Positions 1-6,367 of a DNA stretch of 9,592 nucleotides are shown piece after piece (the first letter of the stretch is position 1; each line of letters opens with the position of its first letter). The notes under the pieces were generated by a model that saw nothing but the letters and a program-made list of their open reading frames with translations, had not been told where the DNA came from and made no database searches. Position numbers and translations under genes: made by a program. The DNA lies in NCBI GenBank assembly GCA_003561595.1, contig PWWF01000250.1, positions 1-9,592 on the forward strand, written 5' to 3'. Origin of the DNA: Paracoccaceae bacterium (GTDB lineage Bacteria > Pseudomonadota > Alphaproteobacteria > Rhodobacterales > Rhodobacteraceae).

Positions 1-132
1 AAGGGCTGGGTGCTGCATGGCAGCCCGGTCTATGCCTATGACACAGGGCGCGGAGTGATGCGCTGCGCACAGGCCGTGGTGAAAGAGGTTGACGGGACCT
101 ATTCGCCCGAGCTGAAGCTCGGAAGCCTTTGA
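1..132 (+). CDS. C-terminal part of a small DUF1737-like protein (5' end outside window)
   Basis: An open frame enters from the left edge and ends at TGA 130-132, giving 43 residues. The piece begins KGWVLHGSPVYAYD, continues through RCAQAVVKEVDG and ends ELKLGSL. The pattern GW-x-L-x-G-x-P followed by an (R)CxQA-x-x-K segment resembles the C-terminal half of short DUF1737 proteins as I remember them. Those are soluble proteins of roughly 60-80 residues with no established function, so only about 25-35 residues would be missing. A strong intrinsic terminator begins 3 bp after the stop, which supports a real gene end. The assignment comes from memory of the family pattern, not from an alignment; an unrelated small protein remains possible. 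Confidence 0.6.
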   Translation, partial: KGWVLHGSPVYAYDTGRGVMRCAQAVVKEVDGTYSPELKLGSL

Positions 133-135
133 GTG

Positions 136-160
136 GCGCGGGCTGCGCCCGCGCGTTTTT
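136..160 (+). terminator. Rho-independent terminator after the DUF1737-like gene
   Basis: A perfect 8-bp GC stem (GCGCGGGC 136-143 with GCCCGCGC 147-154) has a 3-nt loop TGC. It is followed by G and a run of five T (156-160). It starts 3 bp after the upstream stop codon, so it should end that transcript. mch then probably needs its own promoter or depends on read-through. Confidence 0.85.
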
Positions 161-182
161 GAGTATTTTCGGCAAGATGAAG
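161..182 (+). other. Recurrent post-terminator motif (GAGTATTTT...AAGATGAAG)
   Basis: Directly after the terminator comes GAGTATTTTCGGCAAGATGA followed by AG. I remember near-identical strings (GAGTATTTTT, a short spacer, then AAGATGAAG) standing after terminators in many Rhodobacteraceae genomes; that is recollection, not a search. Its last bases lead into the GGGGG-containing ribosome binding region of mch. The function is unknown. Only one copy is seen in this window. Confidence 0.35.
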
Positions 183-192
183 GGGGCACGGC

Positions 193-1221
193 ATGGGCAA
201 GACCAATCCCGGGCGGTTTTTTGAGGATTATCGTGTCGGGCAGGTCATCGCACATGCTGTGCCGCGCACGATCTCTGGCGGAGAGCGGGCGCTTTATCAT
301 GCGCTTTATCCCGCGCGCGGGGCGCTTCACTCCTCGGATGAGTTTGCGCGGGGATGCGGGCTGGCAGCAAGCCCGGTGGATGATCTGATCACCTTTCATG
401 TCGTCTTCGGCAAGTCGGTGCCGGATATCAGCCTGAATGCCGTTGCCAATCTGGGCTATGCCGAGGGGCGGTTTCATGCGCCGGTCTATCCGGGCGACAC
501 GCTGCGCAGTTCGTCCGAAGTGATCGGGCTGAAGCAGAATTCCAATGGCCGCACCGGGGTTGTCTGGGTGCGCACGCGCGGGACCAACCAGCGCGGTGAT
601 CTGGTGCTGGACTATGTGCGCTGGGTGATGGTGCGCAAGCGCGACCCGCAGGCGGCGGCACCCGAAACCGTGGTGCCCGATCTGGCCCCTGCGGTGCGTG
701 CGGCGGATCTGGTGGTGCCTGCAGGGCTGGATTTCACGCGATACGATGACGCGCTGGCGGGCGAGCCTCATCGCTGGGGGGATTACGCCCTGGGCGAGGT
801 GATCGACCATGTCGATGGCGTCACGGTCGAGGAGGCCGAGCATATGCTGGCAACCCGGCTATGGCAGAACACGGCCAAGGTCCATTTCGACGCCACATTG
901 CGCGAAGATGGGAAACGGCTGATCTATGGCGGTCATGTCATCAGCCTGGCGCGGGCGCTGTCCTTCAATGGGCTGGCCAATGCGCAGATGATCGTGGCGA
1001 TCAATGCCGGGGCGCATGCGAACCCCTGTTTCGCGGGCGATACGGTGCGCGCCTGGTCCGAGGTGCTGGACAAGGCCGAGACGGGCGCGCCCGGTGTGGG
1101 TGCGCTGCGCCTGCGGCTGGTTGCGACGCGCGGGGCGGCCGGGGTGCTGAAGGGCGAGGACGGGAAATACCATCCCGATGTGCTGCTGGATCTGGATTAC
1201 TGGGCGCTGATGCCAGTGTGA
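193..1221 (+). CDS. mch: Mesaconyl-C1-CoA hydratase (beta-methylmalyl-CoA dehydratase), ethylmalonyl-CoA pathway
   Basis: Mch interconverts mesaconyl-C1-CoA and (2R,3S)-beta-methylmalyl-CoA in the cytosolic ethylmalonyl-CoA pathway, by which isocitrate-lyase-negative bacteria assimilate acetyl-CoA. The 342 residues match the length and run of Rhodobacter Mch as I recall it, including TNPGRFFEDYRVGQ near the start, VFGKSVPDISLNAVANLGYA (71-90), and the ending YHPDVLLDLDYWALMP. It is a double hotdog MaoC-type hydratase: the N-terminal half (about 8-150) carries APVYPGDTL (96-104), and the C-terminal half (about 190-340) carries NTAKVHFD (226-233), YGGHVISLARAL (245-256) and AGDTVRAWSEV (281-291). 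The hydratase residues probably lie in the 226-250 segment, by analogy with MaoC hydratases. The ATG at 193 follows an AGGGGG stretch at about 181-186. The gene lies 245 bp upstream of sdhC on the same strand, which fits since the pathway delivers succinyl-CoA. No frameshift or missing block is visible. Confidence 0.93.
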   Translation: MGKTNPGRFFEDYRVGQVIAHAVPRTISGGERALYHALYPARGALHSSDEFARGCGLAASPVDDLITFHVVFGKSVPDISLNAVANLGYAEGRFHAPVYPGDTLRSSSEVIGLKQNSNGRTGVVWVRTRGTNQRGDLVLDYVRWVMVRKRDPQAAAPETVVPDLAPAVRAADLVVPAGLDFTRYDDALAGEPHRWGDYALGEVIDHVDGVTVEEAEHMLATRLWQNTAKVHFDATLREDGKRLIYGGHVISLARALSFNGLANAQMIVAINAGAHANPCFAGDTVRAWSEVLDKAETGAPGVGALRLRLVATRGAAGVLKGEDGKYHPDVLLDLDYWALMPV

Positions 1222-1466
1222 GGGCCGGGTCGGGGCGTGAGTCGCCTGCATGGACCGCAATGGTGATCACGGGGCCGCGCACTTGTGATCACGCATGGAA
1301 TTTTTGTGATCGCATATCGCGCGGGAGTGAAAAAATCCGTGCGTATCGGGTGTTTTTTCGGTGTCTTATGCGCCTGTCTGCGTGACATCGGCGTGAAAAT
1401 CAGTATGTCAGGGCATACCGAGCAAGGGTGCCAGAGCGCAGCCGCGCCACAGCGAAGGAGCCATGC
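1222..1466 (+). promoter_or_regulatory. sdh upstream region with three phased GTGATCAC-type boxes
   Basis: This 245-bp gap has no convincing gene. Three copies of an 8-bp box stand in it: GTGATCAC 1263-1270 (perfect palindrome), GTGATCAC 1285-1292 and GTGATCGC 1306-1313. Their starts are 22 and 21 bp apart, close to two DNA turns, so a protein would meet all three on the same face. Copies two and three share a longer core, GTGATC(AC)GCAT, each preceded by TTG or TTTTTG. The downstream part is AT-richer (for example TTTTTT around 1352). A weak sigma-70-like pair is GTGACA 1382-1387 and TATGTC 1404-1409 (16-bp spacer). The ribosome binding site of sdhC is AAGGAG 1455-1460. The regulator is unknown; the boxes are seen directly, their role is inferred. 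No T-tailed terminator for mch was found, so read-through into sdh is possible. Confidence 0.5.
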
Positions 1467-1850
1467 ATGGCCGATGTCAACAGGGGCAACCGCCCGCTTT
1501 CCCCGCATCTGCAAGTCTATCGTCTGCCGCTTGCGGCGATTACCTCGATCCTGAATCGCATCACCGGGGTCGGGATGACGCTTGCGGCAATCCTGATTGT
1601 CTGGTGGTTCGCTGCCGGGGCGTTCAGCGCGTCGTATTTCGAGGTTGCGGACGGGCTGCTGACCTCGATCCTGGGGCATCTGATCCTCATCGGGTCGCTG
1701 GCGGCACTGTGGTATCACATGCTCAATTCGATGCGTCACCTGATCTGGGATACGGGCCGGATGATGGATGTCGAGACAGTCGAGAAATCCAGCTATGTGG
1801 TTTTTGCGGGCACAGCCGTGCTGACCCTGCTGACCATCATCATCGTCTGA
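1467..1850 (+). CDS. sdhC: Succinate dehydrogenase cytochrome b556 subunit (membrane anchor)
   Basis: SdhC is one of the two membrane subunits that bind heme b and the ubiquinone site of complex II. The 127-residue product has the family signature RPLSPHLQVYR (9-19) and SILNRITGVG (27-36) before the first membrane helix. The heme-ligand motif HMLNSMRHLIWD starts at His84, the position of the axial ligand in the family. Three hydrophobic segments are visible at about 33-51, 63-84 and 107-127. The start at 1467 is chosen because AAGGAG (1455-1460) lies 6 nt upstream and the protein then opens MADVNRGNRPLSPH, as expected. An ATG at 1463 is out of frame, and an in-frame ATG at 1428 would add 13 residues without a ribosome binding site. 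sdhD follows after 12 nt. Confidence 0.95.
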   Translation: MADVNRGNRPLSPHLQVYRLPLAAITSILNRITGVGMTLAAILIVWWFAAGAFSASYFEVADGLLTSILGHLILIGSLAALWYHMLNSMRHLIWDTGRMMDVETVEKSSYVVFAGTAVLTLLTIIIV

Positions 1851-1862
1851 GGAGGCCACATC

Positions 1863-2243
1863 ATGGGATACAGAACCGATTACGCCCGTGTGCACGGCTC
1901 TGGCGCGGCAGGCGAAGGATCGCATCACTGGTGGAGCCAGCGCATCACCTCCATCGCGCTGATACCGCTGACGCTGTTGTTCATCTTTCCGTTCGGTCGC
2001 GCGCTGGGCGGCGGGCATGAGGCCTTTGTCGCCACGTATTCGAACCTGTGGCACGCGCTTGTGGCAGTGCTGTTCATCATCGCCGCGTTCGCGCATCTGC
2101 AGCAGGGCTTGCAGGTCGTGATCGAGGACTATGTGTCAGGCAAGGCGGCGCGCACAGCAGCGCTTCTGGCCAATACGTTGCTGACCTGGGCCCTTGGGGT
2201 GGCGGGTGTGCTGTCTGTCGCCTCTGTGCTGTTCAGCGCCTGA
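1863..2243 (+). CDS. sdhD: Succinate dehydrogenase hydrophobic membrane anchor subunit
   Basis: SdhD pairs with SdhC to anchor SdhAB and form the quinone site. The product has 126 residues. The N-terminal cytoplasmic stretch ends in [17 protein letters not shown] (19-35), typical of alphaproteobacterial SdhD, where the W-x-x-Q-R-x-[TS] region lies near the quinone. The second helix ends in [15 protein letters not shown] (77-91), the H-x(3)-G-[LM]-[QR]-x-[VI]-x-[ED]-DY signature; His78 is the likely heme-side residue. Helices lie at about 29-46, 63-80 and 99-124. A GGAGG at 1851-1855 stands directly after the sdhC stop, 7 nt before the ATG. sdhA starts 10 nt after the stop, so the three genes are translated as a tight block. 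Confidence 0.94.
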   Translation: MGYRTDYARVHGSGAAGEGSHHWWSQRITSIALIPLTLLFIFPFGRALGGGHEAFVATYSNLWHALVAVLFIIAAFAHLQQGLQVVIEDYVSGKAARTAALLANTLLTWALGVAGVLSVASVLFSA

Positions 2244-2253
2244 AGGAAAAGAG

Positions 2254-4059
2254 ATGTCTGCATACAAGATCGAAGAACATAGCTATGATGTCGTGGTCGT
2301 GGGCGCCGGTGGTGCCGGTTTGCGCGCCACGCTCGGGATGGCCGAACAGGGGTTGAAAACCGCCTGCGTGACCAAGGTGTTTCCCACCCGCTCGCATACG
2401 GTTGCGGCGCAGGGCGGGATCGCGGCGTCGCTGTCCAACATGGGGCCGGATCATTGGCAATGGCATATGTATGACACGGTCAAGGGCAGTGACTGGCTGG
2501 GCGATACGGATGCGATGGAGTATCTGGCGCGCGAGGCCCCCAAGGCCGTCTATGAGCTGGAACATTACGGCGTGCCGTTTTCGCGCACCGAAGAGGGCAA
2601 GATTTACCAGCGCCCCTTTGGTGGTCACACGACCGAGTTCGGCGAAGGCCCCCCGGTGCAGCGCACCTGCGCGGCTGCCGACCGCACCGGCCACGCCATG
2701 TTGCACACGCTCTATGGCCAGAGCCTGAAGCAAAAGGCCGAGTTCTATATCGAATATTTCGCCACCGACCTGATCATGTCCGAGGATGGCGTCTGTCAGG
2801 GTGTGCTGGCCTGGAAGCTTGACGATGGCAGCCTGCATCTGTTCAGCGCCAAGATGGTGGTGTTGGCGACAGGCGGCTACGGGCGGGCGTATTTCAGCGC
2901 CACCAGTGCGCATACCTGCACGGGCGACGGCAATGGCATGGTCGCGCGGGCGGGCCTGCCGCTGCAGGACATGGAATTCGTGCAGTTCCACCCGACCGGC
3001 ATCTATGGCGCGGGCTGTCTGATTACCGAGGGCGCGCGCGGCGAAGGCGGTTACCTGACCAATTCCGAGGGCGAGCGCTTCATGGAGCGCTATGCGCCCA
3101 CCTACAAGGATCTGGCCAGCCGCGATGTGGTGTCGCGCTGCATGACAATGGAGATCCGCGAAGGTCGGGGCGTGGGGCCGAACAAGGATCATATCCATCT
3201 GCACCTGAACCACCTGCCGCCCGAGACGCTGAAGCTGCGCCTGCCCGGTATCTCGGAAAGCGCGCGGGTCTTTGCCGGCGTCGATGTGAACAAGGAACCG
3301 ATCCCGGTTCTGCCCACCGTGCATTACAACATGGGAGGCATCCCCACCAATTACTGGGGCGAAGTGCTGAACCCCACGGCGGATGATCCCAATCGCGTGG
3401 CACCCGGCCTGATGGCCGTGGGCGAGGCGGCCTGTGCCAGCGTGCATGGTGCGAACAGGCTTGGGTCGAATTCGCTGATCGACCTCGTGGTGTTTGGCCG
3501 CGCGGCGGCAATCCGGGCGGGCAAGGTGGTGGACCCCGAAGCGCCGGTTCCCACGGCGAACAAGGCCAGCCTCGACAAGGCCATTGAGCGGTTCGACCAT
3601 TTCCGCAACCTGGACGGGGCCGTGCCGACCGCCGAGCTGCGGATGGAGATGCAGAAGACCATGCAGGAAGATGCCGCCGTCTTCCGCACCGACAAGACGC
3701 TGGCCGAGGGCTGCCGCAAGATGGCAGAGGTCGCGGGCAAGATGGGCGATCTGAAGGTCACTGACCGGACGCTGATCTGGAACTCGGACCTGATGGAAAC
3801 GCTGGAACTGGACAACCTGATGCCCAATGCCATGGCAACCATCGTTTCGGCCGAGGCACGCAAGGAAAGCCGCGGGGCGCATGCGCATGAGGATTATCCC
3901 GACCGCGACGACAAGACCTGGCGCAAGCACACGCTGGCGTTAGTCGATGGCGCCAAGGTGACGCTGGATTACCGTCCGGTCGTGACCGACCCGCTGACCA
4001 AGCTGGAAGATGGCGGGATCGACCTGAAGAAGATCGCCCCCAAGGCGCGGGTTTATTGA
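2254..4059 (+). CDS. sdhA: Succinate dehydrogenase flavoprotein subunit
   Basis: SdhA oxidises succinate to fumarate on covalently bound FAD at the cytoplasmic face of complex II (EC 1.3.5.1). The 601 residues match the usual alphaproteobacterial length. Visible in order: the FAD dinucleotide motif VVGAGGAG (15-22); [12 protein letters not shown] (44-55) with His48, the expected FAD attachment residue; EFVQFHPTG (241-249); the RGEGG loop (262-266); LASRDVVSR (287-295) with Arg290 as the probable proton-transfer arginine; VHYNMGG (356-362) with His357; and [10 protein letters not shown] (399-408) with Arg402. The C-terminal helical domain runs from about 430 and ends in KIAPKARVY. The ATG at 2254 is preferred because AAGGA (2243-2247) lies 6 nt upstream and [17 protein letters not shown] is the normal opening; an in-frame codon at 2194 would lie inside sdhD. 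All catalytic residues appear intact. Confidence 0.97.
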   Translation: MSAYKIEEHSYDVVVVGAGGAGLRATLGMAEQGLKTACVTKVFPTRSHTVAAQGGIAASLSNMGPDHWQWHMYDTVKGSDWLGDTDAMEYLAREAPKAVYELEHYGVPFSRTEEGKIYQRPFGGHTTEFGEGPPVQRTCAAADRTGHAMLHTLYGQSLKQKAEFYIEYFATDLIMSEDGVCQGVLAWKLDDGSLHLFSAKMVVLATGGYGRAYFSATSAHTCTGDGNGMVARAGLPLQDMEFVQFHPTGIYGAGCLITEGARGEGGYLTNSEGERFMERYAPTYKDLASRDVVSRCMTMEIREGRGVGPNKDHIHLHLNHLPPETLKLRLPGISESARVFAGVDVNKEPIPVLPTVHYNMGGIPTNYWGEVLNPTADDPNRVAPGLMAVGEAACASVHGANRLGSNSLIDLVVFGRAAAIRAGKVVDPEAPVPTANKASLDKAIERFDHFRNLDGAVPTAELRMEMQKTMQEDAAVFRTDKTLAEGCRKMAEVAGKMGDLKVTDRTLIWNSDLMETLELDNLMPNAMATIVSAEARKESRGAHAHEDYPDRDDKTWRKHTLALVDGAKVTLDYRPVVTDPLTKLEDGGIDLKKIAPKARVY

Positions 4060-4069
4060 CCAGCGCGGG

Positions 4070-4105
4070 CGCTGCGCGCGATTGTCACCTTTGCCGCGCG
4101 CAGCG
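4070..4105 (+). promoter_or_regulatory. Stem-loop between sdhA and sdhB
   Basis: A perfect 11-bp inverted repeat, CGCTGCGCGCG (4070-4080) and CGCGCGCAGCG (4095-4105), encloses a 14-nt loop. It begins 11 nt after the sdhA stop and lies within the 103-bp gap before sdhB. No T-run follows, so it is not a standard intrinsic terminator. It could set the ratio of sdhB to upstream message, act as a processing or 3'-protection structure, or be an intercistronic repeat. Structure is seen directly; role is inferred. Confidence 0.6.
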
Positions 4106-4162
4106 GGATGATTAACTTGCTACTGCGGCGGGCACGGCTCGCGCTCGACATGAGGTAGACCT

Positions 4163-4942
4163 ATGGTTCAATTCGCTCTTCCCAAGAACAGCCAGATGCG
4201 CACCGGCAAGACCTGGCCCAAACCCGAGACGGGTGGCAAGCTGCGCAAGTTCCAGATCTATCGCTGGAACCCGGATGACGGAAAGAACCCGCAGGTGGAC
4301 ACGTATTTCGTCGATCTGGACGATTGCGGGCCGATGGTTCTGGATGCGCTCATCTATATCAAGAACAAGATCGACCCGACGCTGACTTTCCGTCGGTCCT
4401 GCCGCGAGGGGATCTGCGGGTCCTGCGCCATGAATATCGGCGGGCAGAACCGGCTGGCCTGCATCTTCGGGATGGATGAGGTGACGGGCGATGTGAAGAT
4501 CTACCCGCTGCCCCATTTGCCGGTGGTCAAGGATCTGGTGCCGGACCTGACGCATTTCTATGCGCAACATTCCAGCATCAAGCCGTGGCTGGAGACGAAA
4601 TCCAACACGCCTGCCAAGGAATGGCGCCAGTCGATCGAGGATCGCGAGAAACTCGACGGGCTGTATGAATGCGTGATGTGCGCCTGCTGCTCGACCGCCT
4701 GCCCCAGCTATTGGTGGAATGGCGATCGCTACCTTGGGCCCGCGTCGCTGCTGCATGCCTATCGCTGGATCATCGATTCGCGCGATGAGGCGACAGGTGA
4801 GCGGTTGGATGATCTGCATGACCCGTTCAAGCTGTATCGCTGCCATACGATCATGAACTGCGCCCAGACCTGCCCCAAGGGTCTGAACCCCGCCAAGGCG
4901 ATTGCCGAGATCAAGAAGCAAATGGTCGAGCGCACCCTCTGA
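4163..4942 (+). CDS. sdhB: Succinate dehydrogenase iron-sulfur subunit
   Basis: SdhB carries electrons from the SdhA flavin to ubiquinone through three Fe-S clusters. The 259-residue product shows all ligands. For [2Fe-2S]: Cys80, Cys85, Cys88 ([11 protein letters not shown]) and Cys100. For [4Fe-4S], by family comparison: Cys170, Cys173 and Cys176 in [14 protein letters not shown], plus Cys237. For [3Fe-4S]: Cys180, Cys227 and Cys233. The PSYWW segment (181-185) includes the tryptophan expected beside the quinone. The N-terminal ferredoxin fold covers about 25-130 and the C-terminal helical domain about 145-255. A GAGG (4152-4155) precedes the ATG by 7 nt. Unlike the close spacing of sdhC, sdhD and sdhA, sdhB is separated from sdhA by 103 bp with a stem-loop, so its expression may be tuned separately within the operon. 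Confidence 0.97.
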   Translation: MVQFALPKNSQMRTGKTWPKPETGGKLRKFQIYRWNPDDGKNPQVDTYFVDLDDCGPMVLDALIYIKNKIDPTLTFRRSCREGICGSCAMNIGGQNRLACIFGMDEVTGDVKIYPLPHLPVVKDLVPDLTHFYAQHSSIKPWLETKSNTPAKEWRQSIEDREKLDGLYECVMCACCSTACPSYWWNGDRYLGPASLLHAYRWIIDSRDEATGERLDDLHDPFKLYRCHTIMNCAQTCPKGLNPAKAIAEIKKQMVERTL

Positions 4943-4954
4943 TCGGGTGCCAGA

Positions 4955-4975
4955 GCCCGGCGCAACACGCCGGGC
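4955..4975. terminator. GC hairpin in the convergent gap between sdhB and the CBS gene (possible bidirectional terminator)
   Basis: A perfect 8-bp stem, GCCCGGCG (4955-4962) and CGCCGGGC (4968-4975), with loop CAACA lies in the 39-bp gap between two converging stop codons. Neither strand has a T-run after it, so termination by this hairpin alone is uncertain. The position favours a role in ending or protecting both transcripts. Confidence 0.5.
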
Positions 4976-4981
4976 GCGCGC

Positions 4982-5539
4982 TCAGCTCAGGCCGATGACA
5001 ACCAGCGTGCCCAGCGCGTAAATCAGGATGCCACCGCCCACCAGCAGCCACGGGAAGTTGCTGGCAACGGTCGCTTTGGCAAGGTTCTTGGCCTGCTCGA
5101 CCAGATCTGGCCACGTGTAGCTGACGAAGTCGCCTTGCGTGAACAGTGCCTTGGGGCGGCCCTGGTCATCCACCACCGGCAGGCGGCGAAAGCGCTCGTT
5201 CGACATGATGCGCAGCCAGTCGAGCATCAGGTCATCCTCGCGCGCGACGCGCGGATCATGGGTCATGATATCGCCCAGGGTCGTGGTCTCTGGGTCCATC
5301 TTGCCGCCGACGATCTTGCTCATCACGTCGCGTTCCGTGACGATCCCCTCGATCTTGCCCTCGGCATCGACCACGATGATACAGCCGTAACGCTTCTCGG
5401 ACATCTTCTGCACCGCCCCGATCACCGGGTCTGACGCCAGCCCGGTCAATGGCTTGGGCTTGTTGCGGTATTCGGTGCGATCCATCAGCCGCGCGCCACC
5501 GCGCTGCGCGGTCGAAGGGGTTTCACTCATCTCTGCCAT
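4982..5539 (-). CDS. CBS-pair protein with C-terminal membrane anchor
   Basis: The 185-residue product has two CBS motifs in tandem (a Bateman module), which in this superfamily usually bind adenine nucleotides and act as a sensor. CBS1 spans about 28-80, with CIIVVDAEGKIEGIVTERD (53-71). CBS2 spans about 88-145, with FRRLPVVDDQGRPKALFTQG (117-136). After a short charged helix (about 145-158) one hydrophobic segment, about 163-183 (WLLVGGGILIYALGTLVVIG), ends two residues from the C-terminus, as in tail-anchored proteins, so the CBS pair would face the cytoplasm. The start at 5539 (MAEMSETP) is chosen for the GAGG at 5546-5549; a farther upstream in-frame ATG at 5635 would lie beyond the likely promoter. 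No enzymatic domain is attached. It converges on sdhB with a 39-bp gap. Its partner and ligand are unknown. Confidence 0.85.
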   Translation of the reverse strand: MAEMSETPSTAQRGGARLMDRTEYRNKPKPLTGLASDPVIGAVQKMSEKRYGCIIVVDAEGKIEGIVTERDVMSKIVGGKMDPETTTLGDIMTHDPRVAREDDLMLDWLRIMSNERFRRLPVVDDQGRPKALFTQGDFVSYTWPDLVEQAKNLAKATVASNFPWLLVGGGILIYALGTLVVIGLS

Positions 5540-5567
5540 GGGAACCTCGTCTTGCTGCGTGCAAATG

Positions 5568-5595
5568 ATGGTAGGTCGCAGATTGCCCGCGTCAA
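5568..5595 (-). promoter_or_regulatory. Candidate sigma-70-type promoter of the CBS gene
   Basis: On the minus strand, TTGACG (5595-5590) and TACCAT (5573-5568) are separated by 16 bp. They match five of six and four of six consensus bases. The expected transcript start near 5561 leaves a leader of about 20 nt that includes the GAGG before the ATG at 5539. It stands in the 142-bp divergent gap (5540-5681), in which no clear plus-strand promoter was found. Confidence 0.5.
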
Positions 5596-5681
5596 AACCG
5601 CGCATTCCCAAGAGGTGTCGGATTGCCGCGCACACGCAATTGCAACTGGCCAGAGCAGCGGCTTCACGACAGGATGGGACA

Positions 5682-6302
5682 GTGCGGCATTCTCGAATCG
5701 ATACGCAGGCGCTCTATGCGCTTCTGGTGCTGGCGCTGTCGGGGCTGGCCATGGTCAGCGTGGGCGCCGCGCGGACCGATATCCGCCAGCCTGTGGTCCG
5801 CGCCCCCACCCCGCCGGAATTCGAGCTGAGCGTGAATGCCGCCGGGACCGAGCTGCGTTTTCAAGGCCGGGTCGATTTCGGGCTGACCGCCGCGATGCGA
5901 GATATCATGCTGCAGCATCCGGGCATCAGACGGATGACGCTCGACAGCCATGGCGGCTTCATCGCCGAGGCGCGCGGCGTCGTCACTGTGCTGAGCGCGC
6001 ACCGGATCGCAACCCATGTCGAGGGGCATTGCGCCTCGGCCTGCGCGCTGATCTTTGCAGGGGGGGCCGCGCGGTCCATGGGCCCCGAGGCGCGGATCGG
6101 GCTGCATGGTTACGCGCTTGGACAGAACCGCCGCTACGGGATGATCGACCCGCAGGCGGAAATGCAGCGCGATCTGGCGATCTATCGCGCGCAATCCATT
6201 GATGAGGGGTTTGTCACGCGACTGGCCGCGCTGCCGCAGCATCCGATGTGGTATCCGGAACGCGAGGAATTGCACGCGGCGGGGTTTCTGACAGTGCCAT
6301 GA
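5682..6302 (+). CDS. Exported or membrane-anchored ClpP/crotonase-fold protein (COG3904-like), putative serine hydrolase
   Basis: From a GTG at 5682 the frame gives 206 residues: a short basic N-terminus (RHSR), a hydrophobic segment about 10-29 (signal peptide or anchor), then a domain of about 155 residues. Its landmarks are those of ClpP-like predicted periplasmic proteins: MTLDSHGGFIAEARGV (85-100) with the Gly-Gly pair that forms the oxyanion region, GHCASACALIFAGG (115-128) with Ser119 at the nucleophile position, and ARIGLHGYAL (137-146) with His142, 23 residues after the serine (25 in E. coli ClpP). Substrate and pathway are unknown. The GTG is chosen because AGGA (5671-5674) precedes it and the signal segment follows at once; codons farther upstream overlap the promoter and coding region of the divergent CBS gene. 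A gap of 65 bp separates it from the next gene. Confidence is good for the fold, low for activity. Confidence 0.75.
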   Translation: MRHSRIDTQALYALLVLALSGLAMVSVGAARTDIRQPVVRAPTPPEFELSVNAAGTELRFQGRVDFGLTAAMRDIMLQHPGIRRMTLDSHGGFIAEARGVVTVLSAHRIATHVEGHCASACALIFAGGAARSMGPEARIGLHGYALGQNRRYGMIDPQAEMQRDLAIYRAQSIDEGFVTRLAALPQHPMWYPEREELHAAGFLTVP

Positions 6303-6317
6303 TCGCTGCCTGCATCG

Positions 6318-6346
6318 GGGGATGACCCAGATCATGGGTTGACCCC
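6318..6346 (+). promoter_or_regulatory. 29-bp imperfect palindrome overlapping a possible -35 box
   Basis: GGGG-AT-GACCCA-GATCA-TGGGTT-GA-CCCC forms two paired blocks: 4 bp outside, and 6 bp inside with one G-T pair. It lies in the 65-bp gap before the 68-residue gene. Its right half overlaps TTGACC (6339-6344), a possible -35. TCTAAT (6364-6369) is a possible -10 but at a long 19-bp spacer. It may be an operator or an RNA hairpin; there is no T-tail to make it a terminator. Confidence 0.4.
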
Positions 6347-6367
6347 GGCGCGCGTGCGTCCCATCTA

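Noticed and set aside
1328..1358. GAAAAAA ... TTTTTTC inverted repeat as terminator of mch
   Set aside because: The pairing is mostly A-T with an imperfect interior and there is no GC stem before the T-run, so it is not a credible intrinsic terminator.
1428..1466. Start of sdhC at ATG 1428
   Set aside because: It has no ribosome binding site and adds 13 atypical residues; AAGGAG is correctly placed for ATG 1467.
2233..3930. Long open frame on the minus strand opposite sdhA (565 codons)
   Set aside because: It is the antisense shadow of sdhA. It gives a His/Arg/Ala-rich protein without recognisable domains, while the plus strand carries every SdhA motif.
5540..5635. N-terminal extension of the CBS protein to an ATG at 5635
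   Set aside because: The 32 extra residues show no pattern, and the good promoter pair (5568-5595) lies inside them. GAGG precedes ATG 5539.
5454..5681. Upstream extension of the ClpP-like protein to an ATG at 5454
   Set aside because: The extra 76 residues lie antisense to the start of the CBS gene and across its promoter, have no family pattern, and would bury the signal segment. GTG 5682 has its own AGGA.
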